A DNA stretch of 24,059 bases. It comes from Dactylosporangium sp. AC04546 (lineage in GTDB: Bacteria > Actinomycetota > Actinomycetes > Mycobacteriales > Micromonosporaceae). This document shows, one piece after another, positions 7,801-15,815 of this stretch. Positions within the stretch are counted from its first letter, which is position 1; every line of letters begins with the position of its first letter. Made by a program: the position numbers and the translations under genes. The stretch spans positions 1-24,059 of the forward strand of contig NZ_JAHYSG010000154.1 of NCBI RefSeq assembly GCF_022095675.1, written 5' to 3'. The notes beneath the pieces are model-generated. The model saw only the letters and a list, made by a program, of their open reading frames with translations, searched no databases and had not been told where the DNA came from.

Positions 7801-8754
7801 TCAGGGGGCTAGGCTCAGGACGGCGTCGCCGACGTCGACGCCTATAGGCAGCAGGGCCAACACAGGTGTCGTGACACCGCTGTCGACGAACTCGGCGATC
7901 TTCGCCTTGCACACCTCGGGAGGGCCGTGGACGCAGACCGCGTCCACGACCTCATCGGGGACGGCGGCCACGGCCCCCTTCCGGTCGCCGGCGTCCCACG
8001 CGTCCCACATGGCAGCCAGCGCGTCGGCATGCCCGAGCCAGGTCTGGTATGCGCGATAGACCGGGACGGTCAGGTAGCCGGTGATCAGTGAGCGAACAAC
8101 CCTGCGGACCGCTGCTGCGTCCGTCGAGGGGCAGACCATGATCCGCGCCACGATCTCCGCCGCGGGGTTCTCCTCGTGCACGATGGCGGCGATTCGGCGC
8201 ACGTCCTGTGCCGAGACCCAGTTCAGGATCACGCCGTCGGCCTCGCGCGCGCCCATTCTCAGCATCCGCTCCCGCAGGGCGGCGACCACGATCTTCGGTG
8301 CCGTCTCGGGCACCAGGCCCAACCGGAACCCGTTCACGGCGAACGACTCGTACCGCTCGTCGACACGTTCGCCGGTGAATGCCGCTCGCAGGAACCGAAC
8401 CACGTCACGGGTACGCGAATAGGGCTTGTCGAAGGGAATGCCGTTCCACCCCTGGACGATCACGTTCGATGACGCGCCGATTCCGATGACGAAGCGACCG
8501 GGCGCGGCTGCCGCCATGGCGGCGGCGGACTGGGCGAGCAGGGCCGGTCCCCGGGTGAACGACGAAACGATGGCGGTGCCCAACCGTAGCCGCGGCTCGA
8601 CCGCCGCGGCGAGCGCCAGCGGCGTGAGCCCGTCGGCACCGTTGGCCTCCACCGACCACAGATCGGTATAGCCGGCATCGGCCAGTTCCCGGTACACCTT
8701 CGGATGCTCGGCGAGCGGGACCCCGTCGAGCGGGACCGTCAATCCCCAGGCCAT
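7801..8754 (-). CDS. LLM-class flavin/F420-dependent oxidoreductase
   Basis: 317-residue TIM-barrel protein of the bacterial luciferase-like family, which uses FMNH2 or coenzyme F420. Family segments are YTDLWSVEANGADGLTPLALAAA, LRLGTAIVSSFTRGPALLAQSAAAMA and PGRFVIGIGASSNVIVQGWNG, followed by PKIVVAALRERMLRMGAREADGV. I start it at the ATG at 8754 (MAWGLTVPLDG), whose first base is the last base of the upstream kinase stop (TGATG). The longer open frame would add 20 residues that do not look like the family. Cofactor choice cannot be settled by eye; F420 is common in actinobacterial relatives. In this operon it might reduce a keto group or oxidise an alcohol; that is conjecture. Confidence 0.85.
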   Translation of the reverse strand: MAWGLTVPLDGVPLAEHPKVYRELADAGYTDLWSVEANGADGLTPLALAAAVEPRLRLGTAIVSSFTRGPALLAQSAAAMAAAAPGRFVIGIGASSNVIVQGWNGIPFDKPYSRTRDVVRFLRAAFTGERVDERYESFAVNGFRLGLVPETAPKIVVAALRERMLRMGAREADGVILNWVSAQDVRRIAAIVHEENPAAEIVARIMVCPSTDAAAVRRVVRSLITGYLTVPVYRAYQTWLGHADALAAMWDAWDAGDRKGAVAAVPDEVVDAVCVHGPPEVCKAKIAEFVDSGVTTPVLALLPIGVDVGDAVLSLAP

Positions 8755-9791
8755 CAGTCTCGCTCTCCCTGCGTGATCGAGAAGGCGGTCAACATGAGCT
8801 TGGGAACGATCCACTCGAAGTCGGCGTGCAACGCGGTGTCGCTGACCCCCTTGACGTACCGGTAGTGGGAGCCCTCGGCGATGCAGCCGAGCTTGAACAG
8901 CGCCAGCGTCTCGTAGTACCGCCGGAACTCGACGTGCCGTCCGGACACAGCCGCGTAGCGCTCCGCCAGCTCCGCCCGCGTCGGCGCGCCCGGACGCTGG
9001 CTCGCGTTGCCGTAGAACGCGTTGAGCGGCGACTCCTCACCGGCCTCCGTCCACAACCCGAGGACCCAGCCAAGATCGATCAGCGGATCGCCGACCGTCG
9101 ACTGCTCCCAGTCGAGGACGCCCGACACACGCGGCGGCAGGTCATCGGCGAACAGGACGTTCAAGAACTGATAGTCGCCGTGGATGATGCCCGGCGGTCC
9201 CGACTCCGGTTGATTGGCCCGCAGCCAGTTCGCGACCTCGGTGAGCTTCGGCAGGTCCCTTGTGCGGTAGGTGGCGAGCTGCCCCAGCCAGCGGTCGACC
9301 TGACGGTCGAGATACCCGGTCGGCCGGCCGAACCCGGTCAGTCCCGCCGACTCCCAGTCGACCTGCGACAGGTGCGCGATCACTTCGATGAAGTCGAACA
9401 TCATCGCGCGCATCGCGCCGTCCCGGCTGGCATGCTCCGGGTAGGGCGCCTTCAGATGGAAGCCCGAGACCTTCGCCATCAGCACGAACGGCGTACCGAT
9501 GACACGCTCGTCGGTACAAAGATGGATCGGCTCCGGATGCGGCACCGGCGTTCCCTTGAGGGCACTCAACACCCGGAACTCCCGCGTGACGTCGTGCGCC
9601 GAGGCTGACAGTCGCTGCCGGGGCGGACGGCGCAGGATGACCGGCTCGGTGTCGGTCGACAGTTCGAAGATCTCATTCGAACTGCCCGACGTTATCCGCC
9701 GGATGTCGCTGACGGTCCCGATCGCCGGAACCTCGCGCGCCAGGTAGGGAAGGAGGATCCGCTCATCGAGATACTGGCCGAGCCCCGTCAT
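8754..9791 (-). CDS. APH-family kinase of the ACAD10/ACAD11 N-domain type
   Basis: 345-residue aminoglycoside-phosphotransferase-fold kinase. The catalytic loop is HGDYQFLN (residues 204-211) and the metal-binding motif lies in GVLDWEQSTVGDPLIDL (Asp227). The N-lobe has VILRRPPRQRLSASAHDVTREF and a later segment GYLDRQVDRW. These are the hallmarks of the kinase domain fused to acyl-CoA dehydrogenase in animal ACAD10/ACAD11, and of bacterial LvaA-type 4-hydroxyacyl-CoA kinases, rather than of antibiotic-resistance enzymes. Next to it, 56 bases upstream, is a gene for the matching ACAD11-type dehydrogenase domain. I use the ATG at 9791, preceded by GGGGCGG; an alternative TTG at 9842 has no Shine-Dalgarno. 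The role proposed is phosphorylation of a 4-hydroxyacyl-CoA. Confidence 0.88.
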   Translation of the reverse strand: MTGLGQYLDERILLPYLAREVPAIGTVSDIRRITSGSSNEIFELSTDTEPVILRRPPRQRLSASAHDVTREFRVLSALKGTPVPHPEPIHLCTDERVIGTPFVLMAKVSGFHLKAPYPEHASRDGAMRAMMFDFIEVIAHLSQVDWESAGLTGFGRPTGYLDRQVDRWLGQLATYRTRDLPKLTEVANWLRANQPESGPPGIIHGDYQFLNVLFADDLPPRVSGVLDWEQSTVGDPLIDLGWVLGLWTEAGEESPLNAFYGNASQRPGAPTRAELAERYAAVSGRHVEFRRYYETLALFKLGCIAEGSHYRYVKGVSDTALHADFEWIVPKLMLTAFSITQGERD

Positions 9792-9847
9792 CTGTCCGCC
9801 CCAAGTTCGCTCGCACGGCTGTTCAAGTTCTGGTCTGCGCAACGCTG

Positions 9848-11134
9848 TCAGAGATTGAGGCTCAACGCCTGCAACGCCTCCGCGAACCGCTCCCGGGCCC
9901 CGACCGCACGGGTGGGGATGTGTTCGCTGGGGACCTCTCGCGCCTGGTAGCCGCGAAGGATCCGCCGCGCGACCGTGACCCGATGTACCTCGTCCGGTCC
10001 ATCGACGATGGAGAAGGACCTGGCCTGCCGGAACATGAGCTCCAGCGGCAGGTCGGTCGAGTAACCCAACGAGCCGTGTACCTGGATCGCCTTGTCGACG
10101 ACGTCGAAGAGGATTCGCGATCCGAAGTACTTGATCATCGCGATCTCGGTCCTGGCCTGGGATGCGCCGACCTGGTCGATCTTCCAGGCCGCATGCAGCG
10201 TCATCAGCCGCGCGGCATGCATCTGCGCGGCCGAGTCGGCGATGTAGTTCTGGATCGACTGCTTCTCCGACAGCAGCGACCCGTGTGTGTAGCGAGACAG
10301 CGACCGCTCACACATCATGTCGAACGACCGCTGCATCATGCCGATCCACCGCATGCAGTGATGGATCCGGCCCGGGCCGAGTCGCTTCTGCGCCAGCAGG
10401 AAGCCCTCGCCCGGCTGGCCGATGATGTGGTCGGCAGGGATGCGCACATCCTCGTACAGGATCTCGGAGTCGCCGGTGGACCAGTTGAGGTGGTGCTCGC
10501 ACGGTTCGGCCATGGTGCCGATGGTCCGGACCAGGTTGACGCCGGGAGTGCCCTTCGGAACGATGAACATCGACGCCCGCTGGTGTGGCGGGCTGTCGGG
10601 ATCCGTCACCGCCATGACGATCAGGAAGTCGGCGCTCGGACCGTTCGAGGTGTACCACTTGTGTCCGTTGATCACCCACTCGTCCCCGTCGCGCTCCGCG
10701 CGAGTGGACAGCAGGGTGGGATCAGCACCCGCGCCGGGCTCCGTCATCGAGAAGGCGGAGCGCAGCTTCCCCTCGAGCAGCGGGAACAGCCAACGCTCCT
10801 TCTGCTCGTCGGTCGCGCCCACCGCGATCAGTTCGGCGTTGCCGGAGTCCGGAGCCATGTTGCCGAACACCTCGGACGCATAGAATGCCTGCCCGAGAAT
10901 CTCGTGTAGCAAGGCAAGCTTGACCTGGCCCATGCCGCCGCCACCGAGCTCGCGCGGCAGGTGCGCGGCCCACAGCCCGGCGTCCTTGACCTTCTGTTTG
11001 AGCGGCTCCTCCAGGCGCAGTAGCGTGTTCCGATCCACGCCGAGGACTTCGAGGTCACGCACCTCGGTCTTGACGAACTCACGGGCCCAGTCGAGCTTCT
11101 CCTGATACTCGGGTTCTGTCGAAAACTCCCACAT
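9848..11134 (-). CDS. Acyl-CoA dehydrogenase-like protein, ACAD10/ACAD11 C-domain type
   Basis: 428-residue FAD protein of the acyl-CoA dehydrogenase fold. The segment RLGPGRIHHCMR (residues 251-262) and the surrounding MAPDSGNAELI, SMTEPGAGADPT and MCERSLSR are typical of ACAD10/ACAD11 and their bacterial relatives. Near the C-terminus, where ordinary dehydrogenases carry EGT with the catalytic glutamate, it has VDGPDEVH (Asp378), as ACAD11 does. In mammals this domain acts with the fused kinase on 4-hydroxyacyl-CoAs, converting the phosphorylated intermediate to an enoyl-CoA. Here the two domains are separate neighbouring genes. The ATG at 11134 has GGCGGG just upstream, 15 bases after the previous stop. 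Family is near certain; the 4-hydroxy role is inference. Confidence 0.9.
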   Translation of the reverse strand: MWEFSTEPEYQEKLDWAREFVKTEVRDLEVLGVDRNTLLRLEEPLKQKVKDAGLWAAHLPRELGGGGMGQVKLALLHEILGQAFYASEVFGNMAPDSGNAELIAVGATDEQKERWLFPLLEGKLRSAFSMTEPGAGADPTLLSTRAERDGDEWVINGHKWYTSNGPSADFLIVMAVTDPDSPPHQRASMFIVPKGTPGVNLVRTIGTMAEPCEHHLNWSTGDSEILYEDVRIPADHIIGQPGEGFLLAQKRLGPGRIHHCMRWIGMMQRSFDMMCERSLSRYTHGSLLSEKQSIQNYIADSAAQMHAARLMTLHAAWKIDQVGASQARTEIAMIKYFGSRILFDVVDKAIQVHGSLGYSTDLPLELMFRQARSFSIVDGPDEVHRVTVARRILRGYQAREVPSEHIPTRAVGARERFAEALQALSLNL

Positions 11135-11149
11135 GTCGCCCGCCTTTCG

Positions 11150-12217
11150 TCAGTTCGCCTCAGCGAGTTGGCGCTCCGCGCGCCGCTGCCGATGCATTTC
11201 GGGAGAGCCGAGGTATGCCCGGTCGAACACGGCGCGGCGCAGGAAGAAGTGCAGGTCGTTCTCCCAGGTGTAGCCGATGCCGCCGTGCACCTCGACCGCG
11301 CGCCTCGCCGCCGCGATGTACCGCTCGGTGATGTGCGCCTTCGCCAGCGAGGCAAATCCAGAGGCGTCATCGTGGACGCGGTCCATCGCGTGTGCCGCGT
11401 ACCAGTACATTCCCCGCGATGGCAGCACGTCGATGGCGATGTCGGCCAACTGGTGCTGGATTACTTGAAAGTGCGCGATGGTGGTGCCGAACTGCTCGCG
11501 GACCTGGCTGTACTGCACCGCCAGGTCCAGGCACTTCGCCGCGCCACCGTGCGCGTCAGCCGCAAGGAGCACCGCCCCGAGGTCCAGGACCCGCTGCGCC
11601 GCCTCGACACCGCCGGCGAGCCGCTCGTGCTCCGGTCCGTCGAACGTCAGCGAGACCATCGGCCGGGTGCGATCGAGGACGTCCGTGTCCTGGACGGTGA
11701 GGCCGTCGGCGCCGAACTCGACCACTGCGAGGCCGTCCGCCAGGACGACGACGGCGAGGTCCACACCGTCGCCGACGAGAACGCTCCGCTTCTCACCGAC
11801 GAGCCGCTCTCCGCTCATCTCCACCACGTCCAGGCCCCAACGATCGCCGGGCTCCGCGACCGCGATCGTGGCGCGCCGCTCACCGGCCGCCAACAGCGGG
11901 AGCCAGCGAGCCCGTTGCTCCTCACTGCCCGCAACGGTGATCGCGTAGCCGGCGAGCACCCGGCCGAGGAAGGGACCAGGTGCGGCTGCGGCACCGAGTC
12001 GTTCCGCGGCGACCGCGACATCGAGGATGGTGCCCCCGCCGCCGCCGTACTGCGCAGGGATCAACATCTCGTTCAGTCCCAGGGCGCCGAGGTCGTCGAG
12101 CGAACCCATCTCCCGGTCGTAGCAGTCGCGAACCCGGGACAGCGGAAAGCTGTCGGCGAAGAAGCTGTCGATCGACTGCTCGAGCAGCCGCTGCTCCTCG
12201 CTCAGGTCAAAGTCCAC
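11150..12217 (-). CDS. Acyl-CoA dehydrogenase, short FadE28/FadE27-like partner chain
   Basis: 355-residue acyl-CoA dehydrogenase-family protein. It starts MDFDLSEEQRLLEQSIDSFF and has the C-terminal core segments AVQYSQVREQFGTTIAHFQ and VEVHGGIGYTWENDLHFFLRR, but its middle domain is abbreviated. This profile matches the shorter chains of the two-gene heterotetrameric dehydrogenases known from mycobacterial steroid side-chain oxidation (FadE28 or FadE27 type). The start is GTG at 12217, with GGAG about nine bases upstream and 12 bases after the stop of the longer dehydrogenase gene, its presumed partner. It probably acts on a CoA thioester with a branched or cyclic acyl group, but no residue by itself tells the substrate. 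Confidence 0.87.
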   Translation of the reverse strand: MDFDLSEEQRLLEQSIDSFFADSFPLSRVRDCYDREMGSLDDLGALGLNEMLIPAQYGGGGGTILDVAVAAERLGAAAAPGPFLGRVLAGYAITVAGSEEQRARWLPLLAAGERRATIAVAEPGDRWGLDVVEMSGERLVGEKRSVLVGDGVDLAVVVLADGLAVVEFGADGLTVQDTDVLDRTRPMVSLTFDGPEHERLAGGVEAAQRVLDLGAVLLAADAHGGAAKCLDLAVQYSQVREQFGTTIAHFQVIQHQLADIAIDVLPSRGMYWYAAHAMDRVHDDASGFASLAKAHITERYIAAARRAVEVHGGIGYTWENDLHFFLRRAVFDRAYLGSPEMHRQRRAERQLAEAN

Positions 12218-12229
12218 TGAGATCCGCTC

Positions 12230-13405
12230 CTACTTTTCCTCGTCGCGTGGAAGCCCCAGTCCCCGTTGGGCCACGATGTTGCGTTGGATGTTCGACGCGC
12301 CTCCGGCGATCGCGCTGCCGATCGAGCCGAAGTACTGGTACATCCAACGTTCAGGGCCGACCTCGGCGTGGTTGCCGGCACCGGTGTGCGGCAGCAGGCT
12401 CGCGTCGCCGAGGATGTCGATGGCGATCGCCGCGATCCGCTCCGCGATATTGGTGCTGGAGATCTTGTTGGTCAGCCCGACAGGACCGGACGACTCACCC
12501 TTCAGCGCACGGGAAAGCTGAAGGTAGCCGGAGTACCGATGCGCCTCCACATAGCCCTGGACCTCCATCAACCTGGAGCGGAAGACGCGATCCTCGATCC
12601 AGGGACGACCCGACGGGCCCGGAGTCCGACGGGCGAGGCGGATCAAGCTCTTGATCAGGTGATCGGACTGCGCGACGTCGCCAACCCAGGCGCGCTCGTG
12701 CTTGAGCGTCGTGTTGGTCACCGCCCATCCCTGGCCGGGCTCGCCGACGATCCAATCGGCAGCGGTGGTGGCGTTGGTCAGGAACACCTCGTTGAACTCG
12801 GACTCGCCGGTGATCTGCCGCAACGGGCGAACCTCGATACCCGGCTGGTCCATGGGTACCAGGAGGTAGGAGATCCCCTTCCGCTTCGGTGCGTCCGGGT
12901 CCGTGCGGGCAAGCAGGAACATGTAGTCGGCCTCGTGCGCGAAGCTCGTCCACACCTTCTGCCCGTCGATCACCCATTGATCCCCGACCAGCCTCGCCCT
13001 GGTCTTCAAGGAGGCCAGGTCGCTGCCCGCACCGGGCTCGCTGTATCCCTGGCACCACTTGATGTCGCCGGTGATGGTGGCTTCGATGAACCGTTCCTTC
13101 TGCCACTCGGCGCCGGCCTCGAGCAGCGTCGGCACGAGCAGCTGCGTGCCGAGCGACTTGATCTCCATCGGAGCGTGCGCGGCCATGAACTCCTCCCGGA
13201 TGACCCGGGCCTTGAGCATGTCCGATGGCTGCTCCGAGCCCCCGTACCGGCGAGGAATCGACCGGTAGAGAAAACCAGCGTCGACGGCAGCCTTACGGAA
13301 AGCAGCGACATCGGCCGAACCCTCCGACGGCCGCCAACGCTCGTCAAGGAAGGCACGCACCTCCCCCCGGAACCGCTCGTAGTCCGGTCCATACGTCAGG
13401 TCCAT
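12230..13405 (-). CDS. Acyl-CoA dehydrogenase, FadE29/FadE26-like chain
   Basis: 391-residue FAD-dependent acyl-CoA dehydrogenase introducing an alpha-beta double bond. Segments seen include IKWCQGYSEPGAGSDLASL (flavin/substrate region), DGQKVWTSFAHEADYMFLLART, and a C-terminus GGASNIQRNIVAQRGLGLPR, typical of the longer chains of heterotetrameric FadE pairs. It is the first gene of the eight-gene operon that runs to 4749. The ATG at 13405 has GGGGAG three bases upstream. Upstream lies a good promoter: TTGCCG (13463-13468), 17 bp, then TATCCT (13440-13445), overlapped by two inverted repeats. Pairing with the next gene is inferred from adjacency and family. Confidence 0.9.
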   Translation of the reverse strand: MDLTYGPDYERFRGEVRAFLDERWRPSEGSADVAAFRKAAVDAGFLYRSIPRRYGGSEQPSDMLKARVIREEFMAAHAPMEIKSLGTQLLVPTLLEAGAEWQKERFIEATITGDIKWCQGYSEPGAGSDLASLKTRARLVGDQWVIDGQKVWTSFAHEADYMFLLARTDPDAPKRKGISYLLVPMDQPGIEVRPLRQITGESEFNEVFLTNATTAADWIVGEPGQGWAVTNTTLKHERAWVGDVAQSDHLIKSLIRLARRTPGPSGRPWIEDRVFRSRLMEVQGYVEAHRYSGYLQLSRALKGESSGPVGLTNKISSTNIAERIAAIAIDILGDASLLPHTGAGNHAEVGPERWMYQYFGSIGSAIAGGASNIQRNIVAQRGLGLPRDEEK

Positions 13406-13436
13406 CTGCTCCCCTGGTCAACCAAGCGTCGAGAAA

Positions 13437-13481
13437 TTCAGGATACTTTATTTGGCCCACTGCGGCAACCTGTTGCCGCAG
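13437..13481 (-). promoter_or_regulatory. Promoter of the eight-gene operon with two overlapping palindromes
   Basis: On the minus strand, TTGCCG (13463-13468) and TATCCT (13440-13445) are 17 bp apart, a good vegetative-type promoter about 35 bp before the dehydrogenase start. The -10 lies in the shared motif (minus strand TAAAGTATCCTGAA, 13437-13450). The -35 lies inside a second inverted repeat, CTGCGGCAAC-CT-GTTGCCGCAG (13460-13481). Either could be an operator; the second could also be an old hairpin terminator of the GMC remnant upstream. Confidence 0.6.
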
Positions 13482-13584
13482 CCGACGCCCGTGCACGGAT
13501 CTCGCCGAGCGACTCGCCGGCGATCCTCAATGGACATGAGTCCTCAACTCTCGACGCGAGCGAGAGGAGCTCCGATACGGCCCT

Positions 13585-13964
13585 GGACGAAGCGGCACCA
13601 CGTCCGGGGATCATGATCGTCGGATGGCGGACGCCGCAGGCCTGCCACCCACGGACGCGGAGCCAGGGGTCGGCGAGGGCCGCGTCATCAGAGCCTATGC
13701 GGCACGTTCCGACCCCATGCTCGCCCAATCAGCGACACTCCGGACCGCATTACCGGAAAACAGCTCGCCGGTGGCCACCTGGCTGAACGCCGCAGCGTCG
13801 AAGGAGGACCGCACCGCGCAACAGGCGGCGACCATCGCGCTGATGCTTCGGACTCACCGAACAGGCACCGGCCTCCAGCAGCAGCACGCGGCGAACGGAG
13901 TCCTCGGACAGACGGTCGGCCAGCAGCAGCCTGCCGACCCACCGCCGACCACGATCGTGTCGAA
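13585..13964 (-). pseudogene. Remnant of a GMC-family (choline dehydrogenase-like) oxidoreductase
   Basis: The minus strand carries the FAD-binding start FDTIVVGGGSAG (13964-13929), then after a one-frame shift LLADRLSEDSVRRVLLLEAG. The next recognisable pieces, in other frames, are GELFSGNAVRSVADW (about 13760-13715) and VGTCRIGSDDAALADPWLRV (about 13715-13650), ending in PTIMI (13609). These are the two ends of a GMC flavoprotein in the right order. Intact members have about 530 residues; only about 125 codons of sequence remain. Several hundred internal codons, the start codon and the SGNTNAP block are gone, with at least two frameshifts. It cannot make an enzyme. It occupies most of the 665-bp gap between the dehydrogenase and Baeyer-Villiger genes. 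Confidence 0.75.
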
Positions 13965-14070
13965 TGCTCCCCCCTTGAACCCGCCTTCAGCAGCGGGTCA
14001 AACCCAAGCCCGGAGCGGCGCTGCGCTCGGTTCGGCGGCCTGGTTCAGCGCGCCGGACCGGCCGCTCGGC

Positions 14071-15693
14071 TCATCGTCCCGCTGCCTGCCGGTCCTGCCG
14101 GGCGGCCAGGACGAACCCCTCATAGCCCCCGGCAACGACCTCGTCGCACTTCCTCCGGTAGATGCCGACGCCACCGACAAACGGCATGAAGACCCTTGGC
14201 TTCCCTGGAATGTTGTCGCCCAGATACCAGGACTTTGCCAGTGGGAACAGCGTCTCGTTGGCGGCGGAGTTCACGTGGTCGACCCAGGCGTCCTGGGCCT
14301 GCACGGTCGGTTCCATCGTCTCGATGTCGTGCTCTCTCAGGTACGACAGGCAATCGCTGACAAAGTCCACATGTTGTTCGATCGACACCACCATGTTGCT
14401 CAGCACCGAGGGGCTGCCGGGACCGGTGATGGTGAACAGATTCGGGAAGCCCGCGACCTGGATGCCCAGGTAGGCGCGGGGCCCCTCCGACCACACATCC
14501 CGCAACGCCGCCCCGGCCCGCCCGCGGATGTTCAGGTTCAACAGGGGCCCCGTCATGGCGTCGTAGCCGGTGGCGAAGACGATGGCGTCGAGTTCGTACT
14601 CTTGTCCGCCGGTGACGATCCCCCGGGGGGTGATCACGTCGATCGGGGCGTCGCGGACATCGACCAGGGTGACGTTGTCGCGGTTGTACGTCTCGAAGTA
14701 GTCGATGTCGACGCACAGCCGCTTGGCGCCGAACGGATAGTCAACCGGCGTCAGCTTCGCGGCGACTTCGGGGTCTTTGACGATCTCCCGGATCTTCGAG
14801 CGGACGAACTCGGCGATCGTCTCGTTGGCCGCAGGGTTGGCCATCAGATCCGTGTACGCCATTTGCATCAATGGCGCCCCGCCCATCTGCCACCGGCGCT
14901 CGTACTCACGCCACCGGTCAGCGTCGGTGACCTCGAGAGCCGACGTCGTGGGCAGAATCGCCGAGTGCCCGCCACCGGACATCTTGGCCCTCTCCCGGTA
15001 CTCGCGGTACGTCGCCTTCCGGTGCGCCTGATACTCAGCCGTGAGCGGGTGGTTGCGGGCCGGCACGCTGTAGTTGGGCGTGCGCTGAAAGACGAAGAGT
15101 TGGGCGGCCTGCTTGGCGATCTGCGGAATGGCCTGGATGCCCGTGGACCCGGTGCCGATCACCCCGACGCGCATGCCGGTGAAGTCAACGCCCTCGTGCG
15201 GCCAGCTCCCGGTGTGGTAGGTCGCCCCCCGGAACGACTCAAGGCCTTTGAATCCGGGAATCTGCCAGACGGACAAGCAGCCGGTGGCGGCGATGACGAA
15301 CCGAACCGAGATCACACGGCCCTCGCCGGTTTCCACCGTCCATCGACTGGTCTCGTCGTCGAACACGACGGACGTGACGCGGGTGTCGAACTGGATCATG
15401 CGACGCAGGTCGAGTCGATCGGCGACGAAGTTGAGGTAGTTCAGAATCTCAGGCTGTGCCGGGAACCGCTCGGTCCACTCCCACTCCTGCTCGAGCTCCG
15501 GTGAGAACGAGTACGAGTAGTCCATGCTCTCGACGTCGCACCGCGCGCCCGGGTATCGGTTCCAGTACCAGGTGCCGCCCACTCCGCTGCCGGCTTCGAA
15601 TCCCTGAGCGGTGAAGCCGAGCTCACGAAGTCGGTACAGCTGATACAGCCCGGCAAATCCGGCGCCAATGACCACAGCGTCGAACTCGTCCAT
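14071..15693 (-). CDS. Baeyer-Villiger monooxygenase (type I, FAD/NADPH)
   Basis: 540-residue flavoprotein that inserts oxygen next to a ketone carbonyl, giving an ester or lactone. All family fingerprints are present: the FAD site VVIGAGFAG (residues 7-15), the GG-T-W...YPGARCD motif (39-53), the Baeyer-Villiger signature FRGATYHTGSWP (154-165), the NADPH site GVIGTGSTG (177-185) and the late IVFATGYDAMTG. Length equals that of cyclohexanone monooxygenase-type enzymes. The ATG at 15693 has a strong AGGAGG five bases upstream; an open frame extends 37 codons further but without family similarity. It is a single-gene unit with its own control site at 15775-15788. Substrate unknown; nearby hydrolase and CoA ligases suggest the product is hydrolysed and degraded. 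Confidence 0.95.
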   Translation of the reverse strand: MDEFDAVVIGAGFAGLYQLYRLRELGFTAQGFEAGSGVGGTWYWNRYPGARCDVESMDYSYSFSPELEQEWEWTERFPAQPEILNYLNFVADRLDLRRMIQFDTRVTSVVFDDETSRWTVETGEGRVISVRFVIAATGCLSVWQIPGFKGLESFRGATYHTGSWPHEGVDFTGMRVGVIGTGSTGIQAIPQIAKQAAQLFVFQRTPNYSVPARNHPLTAEYQAHRKATYREYRERAKMSGGGHSAILPTTSALEVTDADRWREYERRWQMGGAPLMQMAYTDLMANPAANETIAEFVRSKIREIVKDPEVAAKLTPVDYPFGAKRLCVDIDYFETYNRDNVTLVDVRDAPIDVITPRGIVTGGQEYELDAIVFATGYDAMTGPLLNLNIRGRAGAALRDVWSEGPRAYLGIQVAGFPNLFTITGPGSPSVLSNMVVSIEQHVDFVSDCLSYLREHDIETMEPTVQAQDAWVDHVNSAANETLFPLAKSWYLGDNIPGKPRVFMPFVGGVGIYRRKCDEVVAGGYEGFVLAARQDRQAAGR

Positions 15694-15774
15694 CGATGCC
15701 TCCTGCGATTCGTCGAATCCGACCGCACTGCGCCGCGCACTGCTGATCAGCGACGCTACCACGGCGATCCGTAA

Positions 15775-15788
15775 ATCAGTACACCCTA
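15775..15788. promoter_or_regulatory. Palindromic motif upstream of the Baeyer-Villiger gene
   Basis: ATCAGTACACCCTA lies in the 122-bp gap upstream of the monooxygenase and matches the shared consensus TAGAGTAYACTCTA at 10 of 14 positions. On the minus strand TAGGGT (15783-15788) is a possible -10, giving a leader of roughly 80 bases. The flank AAATCAGTACAC resembles that of the site at 23545 on its minus strand (AAATCAGTATAC). Confidence 0.5.
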
Positions 15789-15815
15789 TTCTGGCCAACC
15801 TCACGAGCAGCCCGG

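Noticed and set aside
8754..9791. Aminoglycoside resistance phosphotransferase
   Set aside because: The fold and catalytic loop are shared, but the RRPP/SAH segment, the DWEQSTVGDP motif and the operon with an ACAD11-type dehydrogenase point to an acyl-CoA kinase.
13500..13728. Intact 96-residue protein on the minus strand
   Set aside because: Its first 40 residues are the tail of a GMC oxidoreductase out of context and the remainder is not family-like, so it is a pseudogene fragment.
13624..15504. Very long plus-strand open frame opposite the Baeyer-Villiger gene
   Set aside because: It is the antisense shadow of a clear family member; its translation is R/P/D-rich with no recognisable domain. 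High GC makes long antisense frames common here (another lies at 6454-7812).
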